NCBI GenBank assembly: GCA_964483585.1
Contig: CAZABH010000016.1
Span: forward strand, 1-64,000
Length of the DNA stretch: 64,000 nt
Direction of reading: 5' to 3'
Origin: SZUA-430 sp964483585
Lineage (GTDB): Bacteria; Pseudomonadota; Alphaproteobacteria; Micropepsales; Micropepsaceae
Part shown: in pieces, positions 7,265-15,522 of the stretch
Position numbering within the stretch: position 1 is the stretch's first letter
Layout: every line of letters begins with the position of its first letter
Program-made: the position numbers and the translations under genes
The notes under the pieces: generated by a model
Seen by the model: the letters and a program-made list of their open reading frames with translations, nothing else
Database searches by the model: none
Told to the model about the DNA's origin: nothing

Positions 7265-10200
7265 TCAATGGAAGTTGCGGCCCTTCGGCAGGACGCTGCG
7301 GACGTCGCGGGGGTGTTTCCAGAGCGTTGCCGGCGGGTCCTGTCTTGTCGATGGCAGGGGACGGGTGACTTCGTCGGCGCGGCTTGCGGGACGGAAGGGT
7401 GTGGTGTCGCCTGCGAGTTCGTCGAGAAAGGGTGTCAGGTCTGAAATCCGGTTGGCGATGACGTGGATGACGCCGCTTTCGGCCTGTATTTCGCCGCGGA
7501 CAAGAACGAGGCGGGCGCCGAGGACTGTGGGGCGGAACTGTTCGAACGTTCTGGGCCAGACCACGATGTTGGTGACGCCGGTCTCGTCTTCCAGTGTCAT
7601 GAAGATCACGCCTGATGCGGTGCCTGGGCGCTGGCGGACTAGGACGAGGCCTGCGACTTCGACATTGCGGCCGGATTGAATCGAGGGCAGTTGCCCTGAC
7701 TGGGTGACCTTTCGTTTGTCCAGGCGGTCGCGCAGGAAGGATACGGGGTGGGCTTTGAGTGACAGATGCAGGTGGCGGTAGTCTTCGACTACGTGCTCGC
7801 CCAGCGGCATTGGGGGGACGGCGAAGTCCGGCTCGTGCGTGCGGGAACTGGCCGCGGCGAATAACGGCAGGTCATCCTTGTCGCCACTGCGACGCAGGCC
7901 GCGGATGATCCAGAGCGCCTCGCGTCGGTCGAGGCCAAGTGAGCGGAAGGCGTCAGCATCGGCGAGACGCTCGAGGGTGGATGGCTCAAGGCCTGTGCGC
8001 AACCAGAGATCACGGATGGAATCGAATGGATGTGTGCGGGTGGTTTCGATCGTTCGCGCGTCATCTTCCCGAAGGCCCGAGACCTGGCGCAAGCCCAGGC
8101 GCAAAGCGTGGGTTGTGCGGATCTCGGGTGCCATGGAGGCGTGGCGGGGGTGGAGGGTCGGGAGCGTTTGCGTATCTGTTGTTGCGTCGGTGCTGGGTGG
8201 CCGGGACGGGCCCGGCCATGACGACTTTTGGTCGTGTGGTTCGAGGGTGTTGTCCCAGTGCGAGGCGTTGATGTCGACGGGGCGGACTTCGACGCCGTGC
8301 TCGCGGGCGTCGCGTACGATCTGGGCAGGGGCGTAGAACCCCATGGGCTGGGAATTCAGTAGGGCGGCTGCGAAGGCGTCGGGGTAGTGGCACTTGACCC
8401 ATGAGGAGTAATAGACAAGGAGGGCGAAGCTTGCGGCGTGGCTTTCCGGGAAGCCGTATTCGCCGAAGCCCTGGATCTGCTTGAAGCAGCGATCTGCGAA
8501 GTCCTCATCGTAGCCGCGCGCGATCATGCCGTGGACGAATTTTTCCTCGAAGGTCGAGATCGTGCCGCTGCGACGGAAGGCGGCCATGGAACGGCGCAGG
8601 CGATCGGCTTCGGCAGGGGTGAAGCCGGCTGCAACGATGGCAATCCGCATGGCCTGTTCCTGGAACAGGGGGACGCCAAGTGTCTTGCCGAGGACGGTTT
8701 CCAGTTCGGCCTTCGGGTAGACGATGGGCTCGTGTCCCTGGCGGCGGCTCAGATAAGGGTGCACCATGCCGCCCTGGATGGGGCCTGGGCGCACGATGGC
8801 GACCTCGATCACGAGATCGTAGAACTGCCTTGGCCTCAGGCGCGGCAGCATCGTCATCTGGGCACGGCTTTCGACCTGGAAGACGCCCACGGAATCGGCG
8901 CGGCAGAGCATGTCGTAGACGGCGGGCTCTTCCTTCGGGATCGCGGCAAGGGTGGGCGTGACACCGTAATGGGCCTGCAGCAGCCCCAAGGCCCTGCGCA
9001 TGCAGGAGAGCATGCCGAGTGCGAGGACATCGACCTTCAGGATGCCCAGCGCGTTGAGGTCATCCTTGTCCCACTCAACGACCGTGCGGCCTTCCATGGC
9101 TGCGTTCGATACCGGGATGAGTTCGTCGAGGCGCCCACGCGTCATCACGAAGCCGCCGACGTGCTGGGAGAGGTGGCGGGGGAAGTCTGCGAGTTCGCCG
9201 GCAAGAGCCAATGCCAGTGAGAGGCGGCGATCCGCAGGATCGAGGCCGAGGCGCCGGACCTCGTCTTCGACCGGTGCGCTACTTGTCCAGCCTGACAGGG
9301 TTCCGGCGAGGGCCGTGATCGTATCTTCCGAGAGACCGAAAACCTTGCCGACATCGCGGATGGCGCTGCGTCCGCGATAGCAGATCACGGTTGCGGCAAG
9401 GCCTGCGCGGTGGCGGCCGTAGCGATTGTAGATGTACTGGATCACTTCCTCGCGCCGCTCGTGCTCGAAGTCGACGTCGATGTCGGGTGGCTCGCGTCGC
9501 TCGGCCGAGAGGAATCGCTCGAACAGGAGGTCGATCTGGTTGGGGTCGACCTCGGTCACGTGCAGGCAGTAGCAGACGGCTGAATTGGCGGCCGAGCCGC
9601 GACCCTGGCAGAGGATGCCTTTGCTGCGTGCGAAGCGTACGATGTCGTAGACGGTGAGGAAGTAGGGCGCGTAATCGAGTTCGCCAATCAGCTTGTATTC
9701 ATGGTCGAGCGCCTGGCGGACCTTGGGCGGGATGCCGGTGGGATAGCGCTGCCTTGCGCCCTCTTCGGTAAGGGAGACGAGGGCCTCCTGGGGTGTGGCG
9801 AATCCTTCGCAGGTTTCCTCGGGGTATTCGTAGCGCAGATCGTTGAGCGAGAAGTGGAGGGTCTGGGCAAAGCGGAGGGTCTCGGCGATGGCTTGCGGAT
9901 GGCGCCGGAAGAGGCGTGCCATCTCGGGAGGCGGCTTCAGGTGGCGTTCGGCGTTGGCCTCGAGGTGGAAGCCGGCGCGGTCGAGGGTCGCGTGCTCGCG
10001 GATGCAGGTGAGCACGTCCTGGAGTTGCCTGCGTGCTGGCGTGTGGTAGAGCGCGTCTCCCACGGCGATCATGGGGACCCGGTGCTTCGATGCGAAGGCC
10101 TCGAGGCGGCGCAGGTGGCGCTGGTCGTCGCCGCGGTGGTGTATCGTTGCGCCGAGCCATAGTTGTGCCCTGGGCAGCTGCAGGAGGGTCGTCTCTGTGC

Positions 10201-10606
10201 TTTCGATGTCGGGGCGTGGGGGCATCAGGATGAGCTGGAGGCCTTCGGCGTGCTCGATGAGGTCTGCGATGTGGAGAATGCAGTCGCCTTTTTCGGCGCG
10301 GCGGTTGCCGAGGGTCAGCAGGCGACAGAGGCGCCCCCAGGCGACGCGGTCGCGCGGATAGGCCAGGATGTCGGGGGTGCCGTCGCTGAAGACGAGGCGG
10401 GTTCCCACAAGAAGGCGCAGGCCGCGTTCCCTGGCCTCGATGTGGGCGCGCACGACGCCTGCGACCGAATTGCGGTCTGTGATGCCGATTGCCGAGAGGC
10501 CGAGAGCCTGCGCCTGTTCCACGCATTCGTGCGGGTGCGAGGCACCGCGCAGGAAGCTGTAGTTCGTCGTCACGGCGAGTTCGGCGTAAGCCGTTGCCGT
10601 GTTCAC
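7265..10606 (-). CDS. dnaE2: error-prone DNA polymerase DnaE2 (ImuC)
   Basis: A C-family polymerase of 1113 residues acting with ImuA and ImuB in SOS translesion synthesis. It begins with the PHP domain (TTNYSFLRGASHPHECV, then ITDRNSVAGVVRAH). The polymerase catalytic aspartates are in PDIDVDFEHERREEV, and the C-terminal OB-fold region (NVEVAGLVLVRQRPGTASG) is intact. The start is placed at GTG 10606, which overlaps the imuB stop as GTGA; the frame is open to ATG 10630. A non-conserved insertion of about 40 residues between TLEP and ALRLGLRQVSGL is encoded by a palindromic repeat (see repeat entry). It keeps the frame, so the gene looks functional. Confidence 0.95.
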   Translation of the reverse strand: MNTATAYAELAVTTNYSFLRGASHPHECVEQAQALGLSAIGITDRNSVAGVVRAHIEARERGLRLLVGTRLVFSDGTPDILAYPRDRVAWGRLCRLLTLGNRRAEKGDCILHIADLIEHAEGLQLILMPPRPDIESTETTLLQLPRAQLWLGATIHHRGDDQRHLRRLEAFASKHRVPMIAVGDALYHTPARRQLQDVLTCIREHATLDRAGFHLEANAERHLKPPPEMARLFRRHPQAIAETLRFAQTLHFSLNDLRYEYPEETCEGFATPQEALVSLTEEGARQRYPTGIPPKVRQALDHEYKLIGELDYAPYFLTVYDIVRFARSKGILCQGRGSAANSAVCYCLHVTEVDPNQIDLLFERFLSAERREPPDIDVDFEHERREEVIQYIYNRYGRHRAGLAATVICYRGRSAIRDVGKVFGLSEDTITALAGTLSGWTSSAPVEDEVRRLGLDPADRRLSLALALAGELADFPRHLSQHVGGFVMTRGRLDELIPVSNAAMEGRTVVEWDKDDLNALGILKVDVLALGMLSCMRRALGLLQAHYGVTPTLAAIPKEEPAVYDMLCRADSVGVFQVESRAQMTMLPRLRPRQFYDLVIEVAIVRPGPIQGGMVHPYLSRRQGHEPIVYPKAELETVLGKTLGVPLFQEQAMRIAIVAAGFTPAEADRLRRSMAAFRRSGTISTFEEKFVHGMIARGYDEDFADRCFKQIQGFGEYGFPESHAASFALLVYYSSWVKCHYPDAFAAALLNSQPMGFYAPAQIVRDAREHGVEVRPVDINASHWDNTLEPHDQKSSWPGPSRPPSTDATTDTQTLPTLHPRHASMAPEIRTTHALRLGLRQVSGLREDDARTIETTRTHPFDSIRDLWLRTGLEPSTLERLADADAFRSLGLDRREALWIIRGLRRSGDKDDLPLFAAASSRTHEPDFAVPPMPLGEHVVEDYRHLHLSLKAHPVSFLRDRLDKRKVTQSGQLPSIQSGRNVEVAGLVLVRQRPGTASGVIFMTLEDETGVTNIVVWPRTFEQFRPTVLGARLVLVRGEIQAESGVIHVIANRISDLTPFLDELAGDTTPFRPASRADEVTRPLPSTRQDPPATLWKHPRDVRSVLPKGRNFH
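8198..8235. repeat. palindromic repeat element inserted in frame in dnaE2
   Basis: TGGCCGGG (8198-8205) and CCCGGCCA (8211-8218) form a perfect 8-bp stem with a 5-base loop. Directly beside it ACGAC (8221-8225) and GTCGT (8231-8235) form a second small hairpin. Read on the minus strand it encodes KSSWPGPSRPP, a phrase I recognise as typical of translated intergenic palindromic repeats in alphaproteobacteria. The whole non-conserved insertion is roughly 8113-8238. No second copy was noticed in this window. Confidence 0.7.
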
Positions 10607-12171
10607 GAAAATATTCCGTGGACGTACCATTGAGGACGACTTGTCTCGCTGCCGAACAGACCCTCGCGGTAGAGCCAGAAGCGGCGTCCTTCACGGTCCT
10701 CGATGCGGAAATAGTCGCGTGTGAGGCTGCGGCCTGTTTCGTCGCGCCACCATTCCATGGCTATGCGTTCGGGGCCTTCGGCGTGAGCGACCTCGTGGGG
10801 TACGCGGCGCCAACGGAAGCGTATCGGTGGGCCATCGGGGACTTCGGCGATCGCGTCGATGGGCTCTGGTCGTTCGAAAAGGCGCAGGGGGCGGGCGGGG
10901 GCTGCGGTATCGAGGACGGGTGCATTTGCGCGATGGTGGGCTGCAGGGGCTGGCGCCAGGTGGGGGACCTGCGTAGCAGCGTATTCGGGGATGTGGCTTT
11001 CGGCAAAGGCGAGGCGCTGCACGCGGCGAGGGCCGAAGCGAACGCCGAGGCGATCAATCAGATCGGCGAGGTCGTCTTGGCCGGTCGCGCTGTCGACCAG
11101 GTTTGACTGGGGTATCTGTGCTTTCTCTGCTGTTGTCACGGCCAGCCGGATGACGTCGAAGCCGCAACCCGGATCGATGTCTTCCGCCAGTGATGAAAAA
11201 CGCTCGCGGAACAGGCGGTGCATGGCGGTGGCATCGCGCTGGGGGCGGCTGGTTGCAACCGACAGGCGGCGTACGGCGCCATCGACGCGAAAGAGGGTCA
11301 CTTGCAGGGCGCGTGCGCCTTCGCCGCGTTCCTCCATCCGTCGTGACAGGTCAGTTGCCAGGTGACCGATGGTTTCGAGGATGAACGTCTCGTGGGTTGC
11401 GGGCTCCGTCAGGTTGCGTTCGGCAATGTAGGGGGCTACGGGCAGACGTGGCGTGATGGGTTCGTCTGCTTTCCCAAGCGCGAAATCTAGGCGCTGCAAC
11501 AGGATGGCGCCGAAGCGTGCGGCGAGGGGCGCGCGTGGGCGATCCACGATGTCGCTGATCTTCTTCAGACCCACGCGCGCCATTGCCTCGATGATGCCGG
11601 CGGGCAGCTGGAGGGCTGCCAGTGGCAACGGGTTGAGTGTTTCCTGCAATTCGTCATCGGCGATGTTGCGCCGTTCGCCGTAGCGGGCCAGCGCCCAGGC
11701 TGCGCCGGGGGTGCCGGCAATCGCTGTGCGTGCCGTGATGCCCTGTTCGTGGAGGCGACGCACGGCATCGCGACGCATGGTGTCCTCGCCACCAAAGAGA
11801 TGGGCACATCCGGTGATGTCGAGCATCACGCCATCGGGTGGCGTGAGGCCGACCAGCGGCGTGTAGCGGGACAGCCAGTCGCCTATTGCTTCAAGCAGGC
11901 GTGCGTCTGCGGCGTCGTCGGCAGGCTCGACCGCGATCGAAGGATACATTGCACGTGCGTCTGCCAGGGGCATCATGTGGCGCAAGCCCAGGCGCATGGC
12001 CTCTGCATTCATGGCGCACAGGCGCTGGGCGCCCCGCATGTCGCGGGTGACGATGCGTGGTTCAGGCGACCGCTGCGCGCGGGTGCGCTCGAGCCTGTCT
12101 GTGGGCAGGTGGCTGAACCAGATTGCCAGGTAGCGCCGCGGGAGCGTTGACGGTTTCAAACTTGCGTTCAT
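10603..12171 (-). CDS. imuB: ImuB, catalytically inactive Y-family polymerase homologue
   Basis: A 522-residue DinB/UmuC-like protein that, in other bacteria, bridges the sliding clamp and DnaE2 in the mutasome. It starts RRYLAIWFSHLPTDRLER, where true Y-family polymerases have the metal-binding DMD aspartates; these are missing, as is characteristic of ImuB. The helix-hairpin-helix region (LPAGIIEAMARVGLKKISDI) and the little-finger part are present. It lies between imuA and dnaE2, overlapping imuA by about 110 bases and dnaE2 by 4. Possible starts are ATG 12171, ATG 12177 and TTG 12186; 12171 gives the family-like N-terminus. Confidence 0.93.
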   Translation of the reverse strand: MNASLKPSTLPRRYLAIWFSHLPTDRLERTRAQRSPEPRIVTRDMRGAQRLCAMNAEAMRLGLRHMMPLADARAMYPSIAVEPADDAADARLLEAIGDWLSRYTPLVGLTPPDGVMLDITGCAHLFGGEDTMRRDAVRRLHEQGITARTAIAGTPGAAWALARYGERRNIADDELQETLNPLPLAALQLPAGIIEAMARVGLKKISDIVDRPRAPLAARFGAILLQRLDFALGKADEPITPRLPVAPYIAERNLTEPATHETFILETIGHLATDLSRRMEERGEGARALQVTLFRVDGAVRRLSVATSRPQRDATAMHRLFRERFSSLAEDIDPGCGFDVIRLAVTTAEKAQIPQSNLVDSATGQDDLADLIDRLGVRFGPRRVQRLAFAESHIPEYAATQVPHLAPAPAAHHRANAPVLDTAAPARPLRLFERPEPIDAIAEVPDGPPIRFRWRRVPHEVAHAEGPERIAMEWWRDETGRSLTRDYFRIEDREGRRFWLYREGLFGSETSRPQWYVHGIFS

Positions 12172-12892
12172 GGGCATGCCACTCAACGTTCCATTGGCCA
12201 GATGAGCCGAAGCGGTTCTTCACGAGATCCAGATGCATGTGCGGGGCGCCCAGGCCGCCGAAGGGATTGCTGCGGGAGGGGCTTGCGCTTACCAGCCAGC
12301 GCGTCGTGGCGGCGTTCGGTTCAATTGCAGTTGCGTGGCGCAGGATGAGGCCGAAGCCGAGGCCTTCCTGCGCGGCCAGAGCCAGGCGGCGCGTGCAGGT
12401 GAGATCGAGCACCCGCGTGTGGGCGGGGAATTCGGCGATGACGGCAGAGAAGCCCCTGCACTTGAGGGCCTCGTTCATGGCCCAGAGCACGTCTTCAGCG
12501 CGCGGGACGTGGAGGTAGATGAGGGCAGAGGTGTCGAAGCCCGAAAGCTTCAGGCCGGGCAGGTATGGGCGTCCGGTTTCGGCGCTTGAGAAGTCATGCT
12601 GGATGTAGAGGACGTGGGCGCTTTTCTCTTGGGCACGGGTGGCCAGGCCGAAGGCGAAACCGGCGGCCGCGCCCAGGTCCTGGACCGTGCGTGGCAGGAT
12701 TTCGTGGACGGTGCCGCGAGAAAGTCCGCCGCCCAGAGCCTGGTCCATGAGGGGGATGCCGGTTTCCACATGGACGCGGGCGCTGCGCGTCTTTCCTGGG
12801 AGGCAGGCGGCCTGGATTGCGGCTATGGTCTGCTTGAGGGATGCGGCCTGTTCAGGGGGCAGTCGCCCCTCCGCCGCCATGGGTCGTGGCAC
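12062..12892 (-). CDS. imuA: ImuA, RecA-like SOS mutagenesis protein
   Basis: A 276-residue protein of the ImuA/SulA-like RecA-fold group, first gene of the mutasome operon. Recognisable parts are PLMDQALGGGLSRGTVHEI (RecA-like N-terminal segment), ALIYLHVPRAEDVLWAMNEALKC and the C-terminal HMHLDLVKNRFG. A usual Walker A lysine is not seen. GTG 12892 is chosen because GGAG stands 9 bases upstream; the alternative ATG is 12880. A LexA-type box lies 37 bases upstream, so expression should be DNA-damage-inducible. The last 110 bases also encode the ImuB N-terminus. Confidence 0.9.
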   Translation of the reverse strand: MPRPMAAEGRLPPEQAASLKQTIAAIQAACLPGKTRSARVHVETGIPLMDQALGGGLSRGTVHEILPRTVQDLGAAAGFAFGLATRAQEKSAHVLYIQHDFSSAETGRPYLPGLKLSGFDTSALIYLHVPRAEDVLWAMNEALKCRGFSAVIAEFPAHTRVLDLTCTRRLALAAQEGLGFGLILRHATAIEPNAATTRWLVSASPSRSNPFGGLGAPHMHLDLVKNRFGSSGQWNVEWHAHERKFETVNAPAALPGNLVQPPAHRQARAHPRAAVA

Positions 12893-12922
12893 GGGTCAGT
12901 CTCCGTTTTCTGCTGCTTCTTG

Positions 12923-12943
12923 ATCTTAGTTCACCTTTTGTTC
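12923..12943 (-). promoter_or_regulatory. LexA (SOS) box of the imuA-imuB-dnaE2 operon, with -10 element
   Basis: GTTC at 12929-12932 and GTTC at 12940-12943 are separated by exactly 7 bases, the direct-repeat SOS box known for alphaproteobacterial LexA. On the minus strand a TAAGAT -10-like element (12923-12928) adjoins the box, so bound LexA would block the promoter. Confidence 0.85.
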
Positions 12944-13014
12944 TTACCCTGATAGCGGGGTGGGAGTCAATGGGGCTTATCGCTTTTTCAGGCGTGGGGC
13001 CTTGTGGTCAGTAT

Positions 13015-13043
13015 TTGACTGATTGGTCATTTTTGACTATTTA
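13015..13043 (+). promoter_or_regulatory. promoter of tetR, possibly giving a leaderless transcript
   Basis: TTGACT (13015-13020) and TATTTA (13038-13043) are 17 bases apart. Transcription would start about 7 bases downstream, at or next to the ATG at 13051. There is no Shine-Dalgarno before that ATG, consistent with a leaderless mRNA. The two operators overlap both elements. Confidence 0.55.
13016..13029. promoter_or_regulatory. upstream TetR operator half of a tandem pair
   Basis: TGACTGATTGGTCA is an imperfect palindrome (TGAC...GTCA) overlapping the -35 element of the tetR promoter. Its centre is 18 bases from that of the second operator. Confidence 0.65.
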
Positions 13044-13047
13044 GTCA
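13034..13047. promoter_or_regulatory. downstream TetR operator
   Basis: TGACTA and TAGTCA, separated by TT, form a perfect palindrome covering the -10 element and ending 3 bases before the tetR start. The TGACT...AGTCA form is common among TetR-family sites. Autorepression of tetR and the operon behind it is the simple reading. Confidence 0.75.
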
Positions 13048-13050
13048 TTT

Positions 13051-13710
13051 ATGAGCGCTGCTGCAGCCGCCCCTCGACAGTCCAGGAAACGGGCAAGAAC
13101 CCGTGGCGAGCTTGTTGCCGCGGCAGAGCGGCTTGTGGCACTGCGCGGCCTTGATGCCCTGTCGATCGACGAGATCACTGAAGAGGCGGATGTCGCGAAG
13201 GGTACGTTCTATACGCACTTCCAGGACAAGGACGACCTGGCCAACGCCATCTCGCGCCAGATCCGTGCAGATCTTGAAGAGGCCATTGAAGCGCTGAACC
13301 TCGGGGTCCGGGATCCGACCGTCCGCATGGCCAATGGTCTTTCCACCATCCTGCATTTTGCGATCACCCAGCCTGTCCGGGCGCGTGCGCTGCTGCGGCT
13401 CCTGCCGGGCGCTGTCAACCCGGATACGCCGATCAATGACGGCATTCGCGGCGACATCCTTGCCGGAATCGAGGCAGGTACCTTTCATGTGGTATCGGTC
13501 AGTGCCTCTGTCGTCGCGACGATCGGGATCGTCATGTCTGCGGGCATGCGCCTGTCCGACGCGGGGCAACCGGTCGGGCAGCCACACCGGTTTGCCCGTG
13601 ACATCATCACGACGGCCCTCGTTGCCCTCGGCGTGAAGCCTGTTGCCGCCGAGCGTTTGTCCTCTGCGGCCATCGAGGCGCGTCGCGTCGACGTGAGCCT
13701 GGCACCATGA
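13051..13710 (+). CDS. TetR family transcriptional regulator
   Basis: A 219-residue one-component repressor. The N-terminal helix-turn-helix (about residues 18-65) reads TRGELVAAAERLVALRG ... SIDEITEEADVAKGTFYTHF, a textbook TetR domain; the ligand-binding C-terminus is not specific. It heads a tightly packed operon: its stop overlaps the GST start by 4 bases (ATGA). Two palindromic operators lie in its own promoter, so it probably controls itself and the six catabolic genes behind it, with a substrate or intermediate as inducer. Confidence 0.93.
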   Translation: MSAAAAAPRQSRKRARTRGELVAAAERLVALRGLDALSIDEITEEADVAKGTFYTHFQDKDDLANAISRQIRADLEEAIEALNLGVRDPTVRMANGLSTILHFAITQPVRARALLRLLPGAVNPDTPINDGIRGDILAGIEAGTFHVVSVSASVVATIGIVMSAGMRLSDAGQPVGQPHRFARDIITTALVALGVKPVAAERLSSAAIEARRVDVSLAP

Positions 13711-14585
13711 TCCTTGCCGATGCACAAGTGACCACCAGCGAGGTGAAGTCCTGGAAGGGCTTGCATCTCCTGCACTTTGCAGGGTCATCGTGCTCGCAGA
13801 AGGTGCGTATCCTGCTTGGTGAAAAGAACCTGCCCTGGGTTTCGCATCACGTGGACCTCGGACGCAACGCACACGTCACGCCATGGTTCCTCGGGATCAA
13901 TCCACGCGGGGTCGTTCCGGTTCTTGTCCATGACGGGCAGGTTCACATCCAGAGCAATGATATTCTTGCATATCTGGATGCGCTGCCGTCGCCGTCGCCG
14001 TCCTTGATGCCGCAAAGCGAAGCCGAGGTTCAGGCCGTAATCGTGTCGCTCGCGCTTGAGGACAGGCTGCATGTCGATCTGCGCAACCTTACAATGGGCT
14101 TCATCTTTCCGCGCCGCCTGACGCAGAAGAGCGAGGCGACATTGCAGCGCTACGAGCGGGAAGGTGCTTGCGACCCCAGCAGGATGAAAGAGGTCGCGTG
14201 GTGGCGGGATTTCGCCCGGCAGGGGGTCACGCCTGATGCTGCGCGCGCCTCGTATTCAGCATTTTCTCAAGCCTTCGATACGCTGAATACGCGTTTGCGC
14301 GATCATGAATGGCTCATTGGAGAGCGCATCTCGATCCTTGATATCGCCTGGTTCATCTCGGTGCATCGTTTGCAGCTTGCGGGTTACCCGTTACGCTGTC
14401 ATCCGAACCTTCACGGCTGGTATCTGAGACTGAGGTCGCGCCCGGCATTTGCTCGCGAAATTGCGGTGCCCCTGCCGGTGGCTGCGGTGATGACCGGTTA
14501 CAGGGTCTACCGCCAGCTGTCGCGCACGACGCTTGGCAACATCGTTTCGTTTGAAACACCCTCCAACATGGGAGCTACGCCCTGA
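13707..14585 (+). CDS. glutathione S-transferase family protein (soluble)
   Basis: A 292-residue GST. The N-terminal thioredoxin-like half (about 18-95) has LLHFAGSSCSQKVRILLGEKNLPW, with Ser/Cys at the place of the catalytic residue, and the glutathione-binding INPRGVVPVLVHDG ... QSNDILAYLD. The helical C-terminal domain has the N-capping motif ISILDIAW. It follows tetR with a 4-base overlap and is 1 base from the dioxygenase gene. In this setting it may conjugate, isomerise or dehalogenate a pathway intermediate; which one cannot be told. Confidence 0.88.
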   Translation: MILADAQVTTSEVKSWKGLHLLHFAGSSCSQKVRILLGEKNLPWVSHHVDLGRNAHVTPWFLGINPRGVVPVLVHDGQVHIQSNDILAYLDALPSPSPSLMPQSEAEVQAVIVSLALEDRLHVDLRNLTMGFIFPRRLTQKSEATLQRYEREGACDPSRMKEVAWWRDFARQGVTPDAARASYSAFSQAFDTLNTRLRDHEWLIGERISILDIAWFISVHRLQLAGYPLRCHPNLHGWYLRLRSRPAFAREIAVPLPVAAVMTGYRVYRQLSRTTLGNIVSFETPSNMGATP

Positions 14586-14586
14586 C

Positions 14587-15507
14587 ATGATCAAAGCCGA
14601 TGACATTGCCTATGTACGCTTCAGTGCGCCTGACCTCGACACGATGGAAGCGTTTCTCTCCGATTTCGGGATGGCCAGGGCGGCGCGTGATGACAATACG
14701 CTTTACATGCGCGGTGAAGGCGGTGATCCGTTCCTGCATGTCACGCACAAGGGCGAACCCGGATTTGCCGGCATTGCCTTCAAGGCGGCTTGCGTCGGTG
14801 ATCTTGAACTGCTTGCTTCGAAGGCGGGCTCCAAGATCGAGGCTCTTGACGGGCCGGGTGGTGGCCAGGTCGTCAAACTTCGCGACCCGGACGGGTTTCT
14901 GGTCGAGACCGTGGCCGGCCGTGGCACGCTTGCTCCCGATGCAACCCCGCCCGAGCAGGCGCTCAACGACTGGCGCAAGCGTGTGCGCCACAATGCGCCA
15001 AAGCGCGTCGGGCGAGGGGCCTCGCATATCAAGCGTCTCGGGCATTGCGTGCTGAATGTATCGAACTTCCGCGCCAGCGAGGCCTGGTACAAGCAGCATT
15101 TCGGGTTCATCACTTCGGACGAGATCAAGCTGTCGCCTGAATTTGCGCTGGGTGCCTTCATGCGCTGCGACCGCGGAGAGAAACCTGCCGATCATCACAC
15201 GCTGTTCCTCATGGGGACCGGAACGCCGAAGTTCAATCATGCGGCTTTTGAAGTGACCGATTTTGACGATTTGATGAGTGGGCATGACCTGCTGAAGGAC
15301 AAGTCCTACCAGCATCAGTGGGGAGTGGGGCGGCACGTGCTTGGCAGCCAGATCTTCGACTATTGGCGGGATCCGTGGGGCCATACGCTGGAGCACTGGA
15401 CGGATGGTGATCTTTTGACAGCGAGCTGGGGGTCACGCGACGCGACGATTCAAGACGTGATGGACGTGCAGTGGGGCATGAAGATGCCTGCGGACATGGC
15501 AAGTTGA
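14587..15507 (+). CDS. extradiol-type ring-cleavage dioxygenase (two-domain VOC protein)
   Basis: A 306-residue protein of two vicinal-oxygen-chelate domains, the architecture of type I extradiol dioxygenases such as BphC and catechol 2,3-dioxygenases. The metal triad in the C-terminal domain is complete: H153 in GHCVLNV, H218 in FNHAAFEV and E269 in HTLEHWTDGD. The closing YWRDPWGHTLEHWTDGD block matches the family. An active Fe(II) (or Mn(II)) ring-cleaving enzyme for a catechol- or hydroquinone-type substrate is therefore likely. The frame is open upstream, but ATG 14587 gives the normal N-terminus IKADDIAYVRFSAPDL. Confidence 0.88.
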   Translation: MIKADDIAYVRFSAPDLDTMEAFLSDFGMARAARDDNTLYMRGEGGDPFLHVTHKGEPGFAGIAFKAACVGDLELLASKAGSKIEALDGPGGGQVVKLRDPDGFLVETVAGRGTLAPDATPPEQALNDWRKRVRHNAPKRVGRGASHIKRLGHCVLNVSNFRASEAWYKQHFGFITSDEIKLSPEFALGAFMRCDRGEKPADHHTLFLMGTGTPKFNHAAFEVTDFDDLMSGHDLLKDKSYQHQWGVGRHVLGSQIFDYWRDPWGHTLEHWTDGDLLTASWGSRDATIQDVMDVQWGMKMPADMAS

Positions 15508-15522
15508 GGCGGGAGAGCTGAA

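Noticed and set aside
5631..7268. 545-codon open frame on the minus strand opposite the alcohol dehydrogenase and amidotransferase genes
   Set aside because: It lies antisense to two genes with clear active-site motifs, has Arg/His/Pro-rich composition typical of shadow frames in GC-rich DNA, and shows no family motif.
8113..8238. dnaE2 considered as a disrupted pseudogene
   Set aside because: The inserted segment keeps the reading frame and all downstream motifs are intact.
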